This document shows, piece by piece, positions 1-8,907 of a DNA stretch of 64,000 bases. Both the position numbers and the translations under genes were made by a program. The notes beneath the pieces are model-generated. The model was not told where the DNA came from and did no database searches. It saw only the letters and a list, made by a program, of their open reading frames with translations. The stretch is from Mageeibacillus sp. UBA6976 (GTDB taxonomy: Bacteria; Bacillota; Clostridia; Saccharofermentanales; Saccharofermentanaceae). The stretch spans positions 4,228 to 68,227 of the forward strand of contig DJYO01000008.1 of assembly GCA_002450155.1 (NCBI GenBank). The letters run 5' to 3'. Within the stretch, counting starts at the first letter, position 1; every line of letters starts with the position of its first letter.

Positions 1-1703
1 ATGAGACCTTGATCACATGGGCGATCTCGATGGCAGGCGGCATCGTCGCAGGTATCGCACTGTCGAAACTGGCTGAACTCGGACTGTGCAAGATGATCGG
101 TGTTGAGCCTGTGTACTCCTTCGATATTCCGGTCGGTTCCGTCCTCTGGACTATCGTAATCTACAGCTTCATCTTCTTCCTTATCTATCTCAATGCCTTC
201 AGGCAGGTAAGATTTTCCGGCGCCATTGATCTGATCCGCGCAGACAAGGCAGGAGAGAAGCCACCCAGGGCTAACTGGGTCTTAGGAATACTCGGCCTTG
301 CATTCCTCGCTGCAGGATACATCATCGCGCTCAAGATAGAGCAGCCTCTGTCGGCTCTCGCCTGGTTCTTCATAGCGGTAATACTGGTTATCATCGGTAC
401 GTACCTCACCCTGATAACGAGTTCTGTCCTGCTGTGCAGGATACTGCAGAAGAATAAGAACTACTACTATAAGACCAGCCACTTTGTATCCGTCTCTTCG
501 ATGGCATACAGGATGAAGCGTAACGGCGCGAGCCTTGCTTCCATCTGCATCCTTCTTACGATGGTGCTCGTTATGATATCTTCCACTTTCGCTCTGTACT
601 GCAACAGGGAAGAGGCACTCAAGTATCACTACCCAAGACAGATCAATGCCTCTGCCATGAGATACGGCTACGATGCCTCATATCCTGAGATAGCGGAGAA
701 TCTGAAGTCCGGCATTACGGCTGAGACAGAAGGATACGGCGCGAAAATCTCTAACGCTATCGCATACTATGACTACACCATGGTCGGATACTATCAGGAC
801 GGCAAGCTGGATCTCAAGATCAATCCTATGGAGAACTTCACGACTGTCGATTATGACAACGTCGCAGAGGCGGTGTTAATGGACATAGACGATTACAATG
901 CGCTCACCGGCGATAATGCATCTGTGGCTGCCGGCGAAGCCCTGGTTGGCACATCAAGCCGTCTGGACATCGGCGAAGTCCTGACCGTAGGCGACGAGAC
1001 GTTCAAGGTCAAGGACAGGATCGATGATAAGATGCAGTACCTCAATCCTGATATGGTGAATGTGGTAACAGCCATCGTGATCGTCGTTGACGATGTTGAC
1101 GAGGCAGCATCCCGTTATGCCGATGTCGTTGATTTTACGGGTGAGAGCATGCTCTCATGGAACTGGAGATATGATTTCGATACCAACTTGGATGCAGAGC
1201 ATCAGATCGAGCTGTCCGGCATACTCAGCGAGTTCGTCAAAGCTGAGATGGAGAACATGACTCACGTCAGCAAGTACGTCGCAAGCCAGGAAGAGCAGCG
1301 CACTGACTTCATCATGACCTTCGGAGGCCTGTTCTTCCTCGGAATACTCCTTAGCATCATATTCCTGATATCCTGCGTGCTCATCATCTACTACAAGCAG
1401 ATATCGGAAGGCTTGGAGGATCAGTCAAGGTTCGACATAATGCAGAAGGTCGGAATGACCAAGGAGAACATCAAGAAGAGCATCAATTCCCAGATGCTGA
1501 CGGTCTTCCTTATCCCGATCGTGGTTGCCTGCATGCACCTGGCGGCAGTGCTCCCGATAGTGCATAAGCTGCTGATGCTTTTCGGGCACAATAATTGGCC
1601 GCTGCTGCTGATCACTGCCGGCGTAAGCGCCTTTGTCTGCGGTGCGTTCTATGCGGCAACCTACAAGGTAACATCCAACGCTTACTACAAGATAGTATCG
1701 TAA
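1..1703 (+). CDS. BceB-like ABC transporter permease (FtsX family), 5' end missing
   Basis: The reading frame is open from the window edge, so this is the C-terminal part of a larger permease. Hydrophobic segments lie near visible residues 45-64, 90-108, 117-142 and 174-196, followed by a soluble segment of about 230 residues (197-430) and three more membrane segments (434-462, 498-520, 535-555). A large external domain between membrane helices is the hallmark of BceB/VraG-type permeases that sense or detoxify peptide antibiotics. The phrase MAYRMKRNGASLASICILLT resembles the conserved stretch before that domain. The partner ATPase and any two-component system would lie upstream, outside the window. 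Family assignment is good; the substrate is unknown. Confidence 0.8.
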   Translation, partial: ETLITWAISMAGGIVAGIALSKLAELGLCKMIGVEPVYSFDIPVGSVLWTIVIYSFIFFLIYLNAFRQVRFSGAIDLIRADKAGEKPPRANWVLGILGLAFLAAGYIIALKIEQPLSALAWFFIAVILVIIGTYLTLITSSVLLCRILQKNKNYYYKTSHFVSVSSMAYRMKRNGASLASICILLTMVLVMISSTFALYCNREEALKYHYPRQINASAMRYGYDASYPEIAENLKSGITAETEGYGAKISNAIAYYDYTMVGYYQDGKLDLKINPMENFTTVDYDNVAEAVLMDIDDYNALTGDNASVAAGEALVGTSSRLDIGEVLTVGDETFKVKDRIDDKMQYLNPDMVNVVTAIVIVVDDVDEAASRYADVVDFTGESMLSWNWRYDFDTNLDAEHQIELSGILSEFVKAEMENMTHVSKYVASQEEQRTDFIMTFGGLFFLGILLSIIFLISCVLIIYYKQISEGLEDQSRFDIMQKVGMTKENIKKSINSQMLTVFLIPIVVACMHLAAVLPIVHKLLMLFGHNNWPLLLITAGVSAFVCGAFYAATYKVTSNAYYKIVS

Positions 1704-1856
1704 GATACAGGAGATAGCACAAACAGATTATCATTTTATAAATTAATCGATAACGCAATGTGCCGTTTATGTATATCTTACGGTTAATCTTGCGGTAAAA
1801 ACAAAACAGTATAAAATATTGTTGAGATATTTTTATGGAGAATTAGGGGATTCATT

Positions 1857-2360
1857 ATGAGCAGATTCTATGATGCCAAGAAGAACAAAGACCGTAACTC
1901 AACCCTGACGGGTCTGATGATCGTGTCGGGGGTAATTCTGGCCATCCTGGTCATCATTGGCGCGATCGGTGTCTCGGAAGGCGAACCGCATATGGTAGTT
2001 GTAGCCGTCATCGTGGGACTCATTGCCCTTGCCGAGCTGATCTCCATGATCTGGATCAGGAAGGTGCTGGAGCGCGTCACCAGGTATGAGATGATCTTCG
2101 AAGAGGATCACGACGGAGTCATTACTTTCGCCAGATTAAGTGAACTTACGGGCATACCGGAAGATAGGATCAGGAAAGACATGACAGGGCCTCAAAAGCA
2201 CAGATTCAGTAACGTGCGCATCGAAGCCGACAAGATCATCCTTGGTACCGAAGACGAACTCGAAGATATCATCTGCCCCACCTGCGGCGCGACAAACAGA
2301 GTCCGCGTCGGCAGCTCCGACAAGTGCAATAACTGCGGATCTTATCTCAGGAGGGCATAA
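1857..2360 (+). CDS. Small membrane protein with C-terminal zinc ribbon
   Basis: A 167-residue protein with two hydrophobic segments (about 19-39 and 44-66), a soluble middle that could be a small winged-helix-like domain (about 75-135), and a C-terminal CPTCG...CNNCG zinc ribbon (about 141-160). An AGGGG ribosome site precedes the ATG, and a TATAAA-like -10 lies about 45 bases upstream. It sits two bases before a second protein of the same plan, so the pair is probably co-transcribed and arose by duplication. I do not recognise a characterised family; function unknown. Confidence 0.7.
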   Translation: MSRFYDAKKNKDRNSTLTGLMIVSGVILAILVIIGAIGVSEGEPHMVVVAVIVGLIALAELISMIWIRKVLERVTRYEMIFEEDHDGVITFARLSELTGIPEDRIRKDMTGPQKHRFSNVRIEADKIILGTEDELEDIICPTCGATNRVRVGSSDKCNNCGSYLRRA

Positions 2361-2362
2361 CC

Positions 2363-2896
2363 ATGTATAAGAATGCGTCCAAATTCAATTCAAGCCGCAT
2401 AGCTTCAGTAGTATTCCTCGTTTTGGGAATACCTTCGGTGCTCATCTCGTTGATCGGGATCCTCAGCATAATCGGCGCAGGTGATATTCCTGACTATATA
2501 ATTCTTCCGATCATCATGTTCATAGCTTCAGTGATAATGATAATAGCTGCCATAGCCACACTCCGTATCGCCGGCGTGGCATCTTACGTTGCATGGGCTT
2601 TCGAGAAGAACAGCGACGGCATCGTTCCAATGGACACCATCCTCGGCAAGAAGGGTAAGAGCAAGGGTTCTTCCTACGAGAGGCTGATACTCAAGGCTCA
2701 TGCGAAAGGATACTTTATCAAAGTCGCATATAACTCCACAGAGCGCGTATTCGAGCTGTCTGACCGCATCGAAGAGGCGGGGGACTATGAGAAACGCTTC
2801 ATCGGCATCAACTGCCCTAACTGCGGCGCTCCGCTGAAGATAAGAGAGGGCTCGAGCCTCGTCTGCCCGACCTGCGGCTCAGAAGTGAAAGCATAA
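2363..2896 (+). CDS. Small membrane protein with C-terminal zinc ribbon
   Basis: A 177-residue protein with the same architecture as the preceding gene: two membrane segments (about 13-38 and 42-70), a soluble domain with a Lys/Gly-rich stretch, and a C-terminal CPNCG...CPTCG ribbon. An AGGAGG ribosome site lies inside the end of the preceding gene, indicating translational coupling. The ribbon is predicted to face the cytoplasm. No specific function can be assigned; ribbon-plus-membrane proteins recur at 59.5-62.4 kb in this window. Confidence 0.7.
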   Translation: MYKNASKFNSSRIASVVFLVLGIPSVLISLIGILSIIGAGDIPDYIILPIIMFIASVIMIIAAIATLRIAGVASYVAWAFEKNSDGIVPMDTILGKKGKSKGSSYERLILKAHAKGYFIKVAYNSTERVFELSDRIEEAGDYEKRFIGINCPNCGAPLKIREGSSLVCPTCGSEVKA

Positions 2897-2995
2897 GGGG
2901 TTCCCATGCGCAAACCTGTATTCCTACTTTTACGTTATCACTTCAGACTTAACTGGTATTGAGTAATATTTGAGCAAAATAGGCCATTCGGTCAT

Positions 2996-3034
2996 AAAAA
3001 TGATCATTTGGGTTCCTGATCGATCATTTTGTCG
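2996..3034 (+). terminator. Possible weak AT-rich terminator between convergent genes
   Basis: AAAATGATC and GATCATTTT form a nine-pair stem ending in a short T run. It lies between the zinc-ribbon pair and the oppositely oriented hpt-like gene. The stem is AT-rich, so termination would be weak. The rest of 2897-3079 holds short repeats of a TTGAGCA/TGCTCAA type but nothing else I can name. Confidence 0.35.
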
Positions 3035-3079
3035 AGTAAAACGTTGCCGCTGCTCAAATTCTGCTCAATAGCTCCTTGC

Positions 3080-3619
3080 TTATCTCTTGATCTGGGCAAT
3101 ATAAGGCAGATTTCTTCCGATCTCGGACTTATCCAGACCGTATCCCACCAGCCACTGATCGTTGATCTCAAAACCTGTGTACTTGACCGGGATCGTCATG
3201 AGGATCCTGTCAGGATTTACAAGAAGGGAGCAGAGAGTAATGTCCTTCGGCTTCTTGGTCTCGAGGTTCTGGATTATATAAGCAGTAGTAAGACCAGTCC
3301 TGACCACATCTTCTACGACCAGGACATGTTTATCTGTTATATCTATATCGATGTCTTTGACGATCTTGACGACTCCTGTTAGGGAAGTGGTGTCCGGGAT
3401 ATTTGTAAAACCCAGCATATCTACCTTTAGAGGGAGGTCTATGGCTCTTGTAAGATCAGACAGGAAATACAAGGCGCCCTTTATAACGCCTATGACTACA
3501 AGTTCCTTGCCTTGGTAATCTTTAGTGATCTGGGAACCCAGCTCTCTTATCCTCTGATCTATCTGTTCCTTGCTGTATATGATCCTGGTAGTTCCCAGTT
3601 CTTTAGGCAGATTCTCCAT
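3080..3619 (-). CDS. hpt: Hypoxanthine phosphoribosyltransferase-like protein
   Basis: A 179-residue type I phosphoribosyltransferase of the Hpt subgroup (purine salvage: hypoxanthine or guanine plus PRPP to IMP or GMP). It is of normal length, with the GVIKGALYFLSDL region, the PRPP-loop region VLVVEDVVRTGLTT and the C-terminal FEINDQWLVGYGLD signature. Oddity: the PRPP motif normally reads ED-(V/I)-(V/I)-D-(T/S)-G, and the catalytic-base Asp is Arg107 here (codon 3299-3301). It follows the cytidylate-kinase-like gene by nine bases, so the two form an operon. It could be a slow salvage enzyme or a repurposed PRTase. Confidence 0.85.
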   Translation of the reverse strand: MENLPKELGTTRIIYSKEQIDQRIRELGSQITKDYQGKELVVIGVIKGALYFLSDLTRAIDLPLKVDMLGFTNIPDTTSLTGVVKIVKDIDIDITDKHVLVVEDVVRTGLTTAYIIQNLETKKPKDITLCSLLVNPDRILMTIPVKYTGFEINDQWLVGYGLDKSEIGRNLPYIAQIKR

Positions 3620-3628
3620 AGCTCCTCC

Positions 3629-4573
3629 TTATGTATCTGGCAGCTGTCCCAGTCTGCCGATCAGTTCCTGGAAGTCTCTTTTGTATACGATACGGATATT
3701 TGTACCGGGATAGAGCTCTCTTACGAGACGCATCTTTTTATTCTTCTTGGTTACATATTTCTGATCCATGGTGGTCAGTTCAAGGTAGAGGTTAAACCGG
3801 GGCAGATAGAAGTCAGGGGAGATCGCCATGGTGACATTACCCTCGGAATCCCACTGTACAGGGAAGGTCTTAGGCTCGTAGAGCCACTCGATTCCGTACA
3901 TATCGAGTATGTTAGCAAATTCCCGCTCTGTCTCGTTCTTAAAGACGGCGGTCTTTGTCTGGTGGTCAAGGGTTCCTCCGGAGCTGCTCTCTTTTGTGAT
4001 CCTCTCCTTAAGTCCGTGTTTGCGCGCAAGCTCAAGTATGCTGTCAGTGCATTCATCTACGCTTAATCTGTCGGTGTTGAGGATAAGATCGTACAGTGAC
4101 GGATCAGTTATATCCTTGCCGAATAAGGTCTGAACAAACCTTTTGTGTTTGCGGTCACTTATGGTTATGACCTCCCGCGCTTCATCGGGGGATATACGGT
4201 AGCGCCTGGATATGATCTTCTCACGTTCATGCATACTTGCCGTAACTCTTATATGTATGGCTTCAGGGTGCCCGCTAAGCATTACGCAGCCTCCCAGCCC
4301 CAGGATAACGAGATTCGGATCGCTCAAAGATGCCATTGAACGGATACGTTCTACGAGGATATCTGCATAGGTCCTGCTGCCAGAAGGAATAGCTGTCTGG
4401 AAAAATTTGGCACTCTCGTTAAGTCTTGAGAGAGTACCCGAAGGAATCTCGCCGTAGAAATTATCCAGGGCATACTGTCTGGATATAACTGTAGTGCCGA
4501 GGCGCTGGGCAAGGCTTGCTGCGATCTCGTCACCGAGACTCCCGTTCTGCCTTGAGATTGTTATTATCGGCAT
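3629..4573 (-). CDS. Cytidylate-kinase-like domain fused to a nuclease-like C-terminal domain
   Basis: The first 190 or so residues match the cytidylate kinase-like family, starting PIITISRQNGSLGDEIA, a P-loop-like start that lacks the usual GxxxxGK(S/T). From about residue 215 a second domain begins (EREFANILDMYGIEWLYEPK) and includes SPDFYLP, then LYLELTTM and a KKNKKMR run. The spacing of the PD and ExT residues resembles a divergent PD-(D/E)XK nuclease fold; this is my inference. The start has GGAGGAA upstream and a TTGCCG-16-TATAAT promoter on the minus strand. Expressed with hpt, so a nucleotide-related role is plausible, but no function is demonstrated. Confidence 0.65.
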   Translation of the reverse strand: MPIITISRQNGSLGDEIAASLAQRLGTTVISRQYALDNFYGEIPSGTLSRLNESAKFFQTAIPSGSRTYADILVERIRSMASLSDPNLVILGLGGCVMLSGHPEAIHIRVTASMHEREKIISRRYRISPDEAREVITISDRKHKRFVQTLFGKDITDPSLYDLILNTDRLSVDECTDSILELARKHGLKERITKESSSGGTLDHQTKTAVFKNETEREFANILDMYGIEWLYEPKTFPVQWDSEGNVTMAISPDFYLPRFNLYLELTTMDQKYVTKKNKKMRLVRELYPGTNIRIVYKRDFQELIGRLGQLPDT

Positions 4574-4749
4574 GCAGGCATTCCTCCATAATCGCTATAA
4601 AGTAATTATAACGCAAATAGCTTTTACGGCAAAAACATATAGTTATATGGCAGCGTTCGTAAATTGTAATGAAACTGTTTTATGCAAAAACTAATCTAAC
4701 GATACAATGGAATAGATATTGTGAGGTAAACCCCAAGATCAACTGACAG

Positions 4750-5736
4750 ATGCGCAAGAGTAAACAGACACAACACAAAGAGCATGTGAGAAGATACTGG
4801 ATGTTTGGTATATCCGGTGTTCTTGTGGTCTCTGTTATAGTACTTGGAATAATTGCGCTTATAAATTCAGGTGTACTTGGGGAAGCTTCTGAGCCTTCTT
4901 ACAGCATGGAAAGTCAGGAAGTGGAAACTCCTGCTGTTTCAAGTGAAAGCATCCCTGAGACTACAGCTGTTTTGGCTCCTATATTAGGACCTACATCTAC
5001 GCCTGCCCCCACTGCTACTGCAACACCTTCGCCAACGCCCACACCGGAGCCGGAGTTTATTACCAGCCTGTCCGGATACAGCGCAGGAGACGTTATCGGC
5101 GAAGAGTATATAGACAAGGATAATATGTGGCAGTATTTCGTTTCATATGAAATCGAAGAGGGAGGAGAAGTATACAGTAGGATATATGGAAGATCTTATG
5201 TTGATAACAATAATATCAGCTTGAGCAGTTTAAGATATCTCAAGCTCCTACATGTCAATTTCAACGGGGAGTATCAGGTAGGAGAGCTTATTGTAAATAA
5301 GAGCGTTGCAGACAGCGTACTTGAGATATTCCAGCAGCTTTGTGAGGACGGATACCAGATAGAGAAGATGCATCTGATAGACGATTACTGGACCGGAGAT
5401 GCCGAAGGGTCTGACTGGAATTCCATTGACCATAACAACACATCTGCATTCTGCTACAGACCTGCCACAGGCTCCGGCAATCTTTCTAAGCACGCGCTTG
5501 GACTTGCCATAGATATCAATCCGCAGCAAAATCCTTATGTTACTTTCAGAAGTGACGGAACTCCCAAGTTCTCTCATGACAATGCTGCAGATTATGTTAC
5601 CGGCAGAAGCTCGGATATGCCCCATGTAATTACAAAATCTGATGAAGCATATACTCTTTTTACCTCATATGGCTGGACCTGGGGAGGCAGCTGGTCTTCA
5701 CCCAAGGATTATCAGCATTTCCAGATAAGCGGATAA
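4750..5736 (+). CDS. Membrane-anchored M15-family D-Ala-D-Ala carboxypeptidase-like peptidase
   Basis: A 328-residue protein with an N-terminal membrane anchor (about 17-39), a Thr/Pro-rich linker (about 75-105) and a C-terminal peptidase domain. SKHALGLAID carries the H and D zinc ligands of the M15 motif SxHxxGxAxD, and DYQHFQ near the C terminus gives the third ligand. This architecture fits a VanY-like or endolysin-like cell-wall peptidase acting outside the membrane on peptidoglycan stem peptides. The ribosome site is weak. A TACAAT box lies near 4703. It is apparently a single-gene unit facing away from the hpt operon. Confidence 0.8.
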   Translation: MRKSKQTQHKEHVRRYWMFGISGVLVVSVIVLGIIALINSGVLGEASEPSYSMESQEVETPAVSSESIPETTAVLAPILGPTSTPAPTATATPSPTPTPEPEFITSLSGYSAGDVIGEEYIDKDNMWQYFVSYEIEEGGEVYSRIYGRSYVDNNNISLSSLRYLKLLHVNFNGEYQVGELIVNKSVADSVLEIFQQLCEDGYQIEKMHLIDDYWTGDAEGSDWNSIDHNNTSAFCYRPATGSGNLSKHALGLAIDINPQQNPYVTFRSDGTPKFSHDNAADYVTGRSSDMPHVITKSDEAYTLFTSYGWTWGGSWSSPKDYQHFQISG

Positions 5737-5755
5737 GATTCAAATGAAAATCTGA

Positions 5756-5784
5756 TTGACAGTGAAATTTTCACTTGATAAAAT
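5756..5784 (+). promoter_or_regulatory. Sigma-70 promoter with internal palindromic operator for a leaderless deoR-type gene
   Basis: TTGACA (5756-5761) and TAAAAT (5779-5784) are separated by exactly 17 bases. The spacer holds a perfect 7+1+7 palindrome, AGTGAAATTTTCACT (5761-5775). Seven bases after the -10 is 5791, the A of the downstream ATG, so transcription and translation would start together. A dyad between -35 and -10 is a classic repressor site, which suggests autorepression by the encoded regulator. Confidence 0.75.
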
Positions 5785-5790
5785 CCCTGC

Positions 5791-6570
5791 ATGTATAATT
5801 CCGACAGACGTAAACAGATCCTCGACATATTAGAGGAGGAGCAGAGCATCAAGACTGTTGATCTATCAGAGCGGCTTGGTGTTACAGGTGCGACCATAAG
5901 AACGGATATCCGTGCATTGGACCATGAGGGAGCGATAGTCAGATACCATGGTGGTATAAAACTGCCTGCCAAGAGCAAGAGACCTGACGCCGGCGAGAAC
6001 TATATGGTACGTTCCGTTACACATGTTGATCTCAAGACTGCCATAGGCAGGAAGGCTGCAGAGTTAGTTGGGAACGGCAGCACCATATTCATGGATGCAA
6101 GCTCGACCACATATCACATGATACCTTTCCTTAAGAACTGCAAGGATGTAACGGTGGTTACCAACGGCATTCATACGGCTATGGAGCTTCAGAGATATAA
6201 CTGTTTCAAGTCGATAATCATAATCGGCGGAATGCTCAGACCTCATTCGGGTGCCATAGAAGGTATCTCGAGCAAAGAGATGATCGCCAGGCTCTCTGCA
6301 GATATCTATTTTGTTTCCGGCAACGGCTTCTCCGTTGAATCGGGACTTACAGGCAATAACTTTTACGAACTTGAGCTTAAGAGGATATGTGCCGAGCGCG
6401 CACGTTCCATCGTTGCTCTGGTGGATTCGACCAAGGTTGGCCAGGACTCTGTATCCAACTTCATATCAACGGATGACATTAATTGTCTTGTAACTGATTC
6501 CAAGGCAGATCCTGCTGTTCTTGAAGGCTGCCGCAATAAGGGTATCAAAGTAATTGTTGCAGAAGTCTGA
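5791..6570 (+). CDS. DeoR-family transcriptional regulator
   Basis: A 259-residue protein of typical DeoR length. The N-terminal winged helix (RRKQILDILEEEQSIKTVDL, then a recognition helix near GATIRTDIRALD, about 5-60) precedes a sugar-phosphate-binding DeoRC domain (about 75-250) with the TIFMDASSTTYHM and VTNGIHTAMEL motifs. Such proteins bind phosphorylated sugars and repress neighbouring carbohydrate genes. There is no Shine-Dalgarno site: the ATG coincides with the predicted +1 of a near-consensus promoter. The next gene, a carbohydrate-esterase-like protein, is a plausible target. Confidence 0.9.
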   Translation: MYNSDRRKQILDILEEEQSIKTVDLSERLGVTGATIRTDIRALDHEGAIVRYHGGIKLPAKSKRPDAGENYMVRSVTHVDLKTAIGRKAAELVGNGSTIFMDASSTTYHMIPFLKNCKDVTVVTNGIHTAMELQRYNCFKSIIIIGGMLRPHSGAIEGISSKEMIARLSADIYFVSGNGFSVESGLTGNNFYELELKRICAERARSIVALVDSTKVGQDSVSNFISTDDINCLVTDSKADPAVLEGCRNKGIKVIVAEV

Positions 6571-6632
6571 TAACAGGCTCTTTTTATTGTATAATATAAT
6601 TTGCTAATAATAGGGTTAAAGGGGTCAAACTA

Positions 6633-8897
6633 ATGCAGAATAATTCGATCAGGCTTCCGGGATGGCTGACAAGCAAGGCTGTTTTCCAGCAGGGCGTATC
6701 CCTTGTGATCAGGGGCAAGGCCGCACCGTCAGCTACTATTACATTTGAAGTTACCAAGGACCCGACAGACGGGAGGAAGGTATCTAAGCTCGATACAGAC
6801 TACGGTAAGATCTTAAGCCTTGAGACCACTACCACATCCAAGGGCGATTTCTCCTTTACGATGCCTGCTTATAAGGCATCCGGCGATGCTTATTCATTCA
6901 CTTTCAAGTGTCTTACTGAGCAGATCCTGCTCAATGACATCAGATGCGGAGATGTCTGGGTATTCCTGGGTTCTGATTTCCTCTCTATCCCTATGAAGGA
7001 CGCAAGTGCAGGTAAGGCTGCGCTTAAGCGTAAGGTAATGAACTACCTGAGATTCTTTGCTCCTGCCAGGAGCGGTCTTGAAGAAGGGGAGACCGTTTAT
7101 CCCGAAGAGCCCAAGGAGGGCTTTAAGGAAGCATCCTGGATTAAGGTTTCTGATACGGCAGAACTGTCACAGGTATCTTCTACTGCCTTTTCTTTTGCAT
7201 ATACACTGAGCGATCAGATATCTTATCCCGTAGGAGTAGTTGATCTTTCCTATGCAGATTCTACTATCCTTAACTGGATCTCACCTGAAGCTATGGATGA
7301 TGTTCCGGCTCTTAAGGATATGCTTATAGAAAGCGGACTTTACCTGACCCCTGAAGGTTATAGGGAGCTTCTTGCAATAGACAGAAGAAGGGCAAAGGCA
7401 AAAGAACTTGCCGAGGAACTTAAGACTTCAGGCCATTCAGGGGATATCGATATCGCAAAGGCAGATGAACTTAAGAGGCTCAAGGGCGAGGACCCTGACG
7501 ATATCAAGCCTCTTGATATAGACTTCCCGATATCAAACGAGAGCTCTCTTAACCAGGCTAAGGGGCATAAGGAGAATATAACTTTCAGCAGTGCCCAGCA
7601 GCTTGATTTTGACCTCCTGACTGACAGATCAGAGAAGCTGTCCAAGGAGAAGGATGTCGAGAGCGATAACAAGAATTACATAAGTCCCAAATTCCGTATG
7701 TCGATCCTGTACAGGACCAAGCTCTATCCTCTTAAGGGTCTCCCGGTCAGGGGATTCAGTTTCTCACCTGACAGAGGCGAGCTTAAGTTTGACAGATATG
7801 ATCTTTTGCTCATGGGCCTCCTTACCACACTTGCAGAGAATTTTGAGCCCAAGCAGGTCTATGACGATGACCTTATGCCGTCTATCCTGTTTGCTGCAAT
7901 GCATCCGGGTGATGTTGACTTTGATAACCCTTACGGCGTTCTTGAATTCAACGAGAATATCGTTGCATTTACAAAGATGCTCCAGATGCCGTCAGGTATC
8001 GTATCTCTCCACGATCTGTTGCTGCCTGATAAGACCATATCCTTTGTATTGGGTTCAAGGCTTGCGACCATCGCACTCGGAATACATTTCTCGCCTAAGA
8101 TGAGCAAGTCCTCGCCGGAGCCTAACGATATTGAGATCGCAGGCAATAAGAGGATAATCAGATTCTCCAATCTCGGCAGCGGTCTTAAGGTTACGGATGC
8201 TTCTTCCGAGATCCCGGGATTTGCCATAGCAGGCGAGGACCGTATCTTCTATCCGGCTCATGCCAAGAGTCTTTACGGAATGTGCGTTATGGTATGGAGA
8301 GATGACATAGAGGAGCCTGTAAGCATTACCTACGGCTTTACTCCGTTCCCTCACGATGCGACGCTCAAGAACGGCGAAGGCCTGCCGATCCTGCCCTTCA
8401 GATTTGACAGGGACCCCGCATATTTTGCCCCTGACTTAAGCTTTACCCATTGTGACAGCCTTGATTTTGTAGGCAAGAAGACACCTGAAGATGACTTCGA
8501 GGTGCTTAAGATCTACAGGACCTTCAAGGGTAACGGCGTTATATCAGTAGATAATATGCATAAGCTTACCGGCTCTGCTTCACTCAGGATAAGATACGAG
8601 ACAGATAAGTCCCTCTATGGCTTTGAGCCCTGCCTTGAATATGCATCGCTGTTTGCGCCCATAGAGATCTACGGCAGATCAAGGATCGCGCTTACGATCT
8701 TTAATCCCGAACAGAAGAAGAAGAGGCTTATCGTGGAAGGCTTCGGCTCTGCCGAGATCAAGCAGCAGCTTAACTGGCAGACGCTGACTCTTGATTACGA
8801 AGAGGACGGACCCATCAAGATAGACACCCTTAAGATCTACATAGAAGACTCCGACAGGGCAGGGGAAATCTATATAGACAGCATTAATTTTGTCTGA
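6633..8897 (+). CDS. Large cytoplasmic protein resembling a degenerate sialate O-acetylesterase
   Basis: A 754-residue protein without signal peptide or membrane segments. The first 100 residues (WLTSKAVFQQGVSLVIRGKA, then a beta-sandwich-like stretch ending LNDIRCGDVWVFLGSDF) follow the pattern of the N-terminal domain of sialate O-acetylesterases, where the next motif is GQSNM; here the nucleophile region reads GSDFLSIPM. VGVVDLSYADSTILNWISPE matches the second block. The C-terminal 170 residues look like a beta-rich carbohydrate-binding module. The resemblance is weak overall. RBS AAAGGGG and a TATAAT near 6591 precede it. It lies between DeoR and AraC regulators. The product may bind, rather than cleave, a sugar. 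Confidence 0.5.
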   Translation: MQNNSIRLPGWLTSKAVFQQGVSLVIRGKAAPSATITFEVTKDPTDGRKVSKLDTDYGKILSLETTTTSKGDFSFTMPAYKASGDAYSFTFKCLTEQILLNDIRCGDVWVFLGSDFLSIPMKDASAGKAALKRKVMNYLRFFAPARSGLEEGETVYPEEPKEGFKEASWIKVSDTAELSQVSSTAFSFAYTLSDQISYPVGVVDLSYADSTILNWISPEAMDDVPALKDMLIESGLYLTPEGYRELLAIDRRRAKAKELAEELKTSGHSGDIDIAKADELKRLKGEDPDDIKPLDIDFPISNESSLNQAKGHKENITFSSAQQLDFDLLTDRSEKLSKEKDVESDNKNYISPKFRMSILYRTKLYPLKGLPVRGFSFSPDRGELKFDRYDLLLMGLLTTLAENFEPKQVYDDDLMPSILFAAMHPGDVDFDNPYGVLEFNENIVAFTKMLQMPSGIVSLHDLLLPDKTISFVLGSRLATIALGIHFSPKMSKSSPEPNDIEIAGNKRIIRFSNLGSGLKVTDASSEIPGFAIAGEDRIFYPAHAKSLYGMCVMVWRDDIEEPVSITYGFTPFPHDATLKNGEGLPILPFRFDRDPAYFAPDLSFTHCDSLDFVGKKTPEDDFEVLKIYRTFKGNGVISVDNMHKLTGSASLRIRYETDKSLYGFEPCLEYASLFAPIEIYGRSRIALTIFNPEQKKKRLIVEGFGSAEIKQQLNWQTLTLDYEEDGPIKIDTLKIYIEDSDRAGEIYIDSINFV

Positions 8898-8907
8898 CGG
8901 AGGAAAT

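Noticed and set aside
2940..3075. Attachment site or mobile-element end suggested by TTGAGCA/TGCTCAA copies
   Set aside because: The copies are short, there is no recombinase or tRNA nearby, and the spacing shows no element boundary.
3029..4066. Long plus-strand open frames opposite hpt and the kinase-like gene
   Set aside because: They lie antisense to genes with clear protein motifs and have no ribosome sites; their translations match no family.
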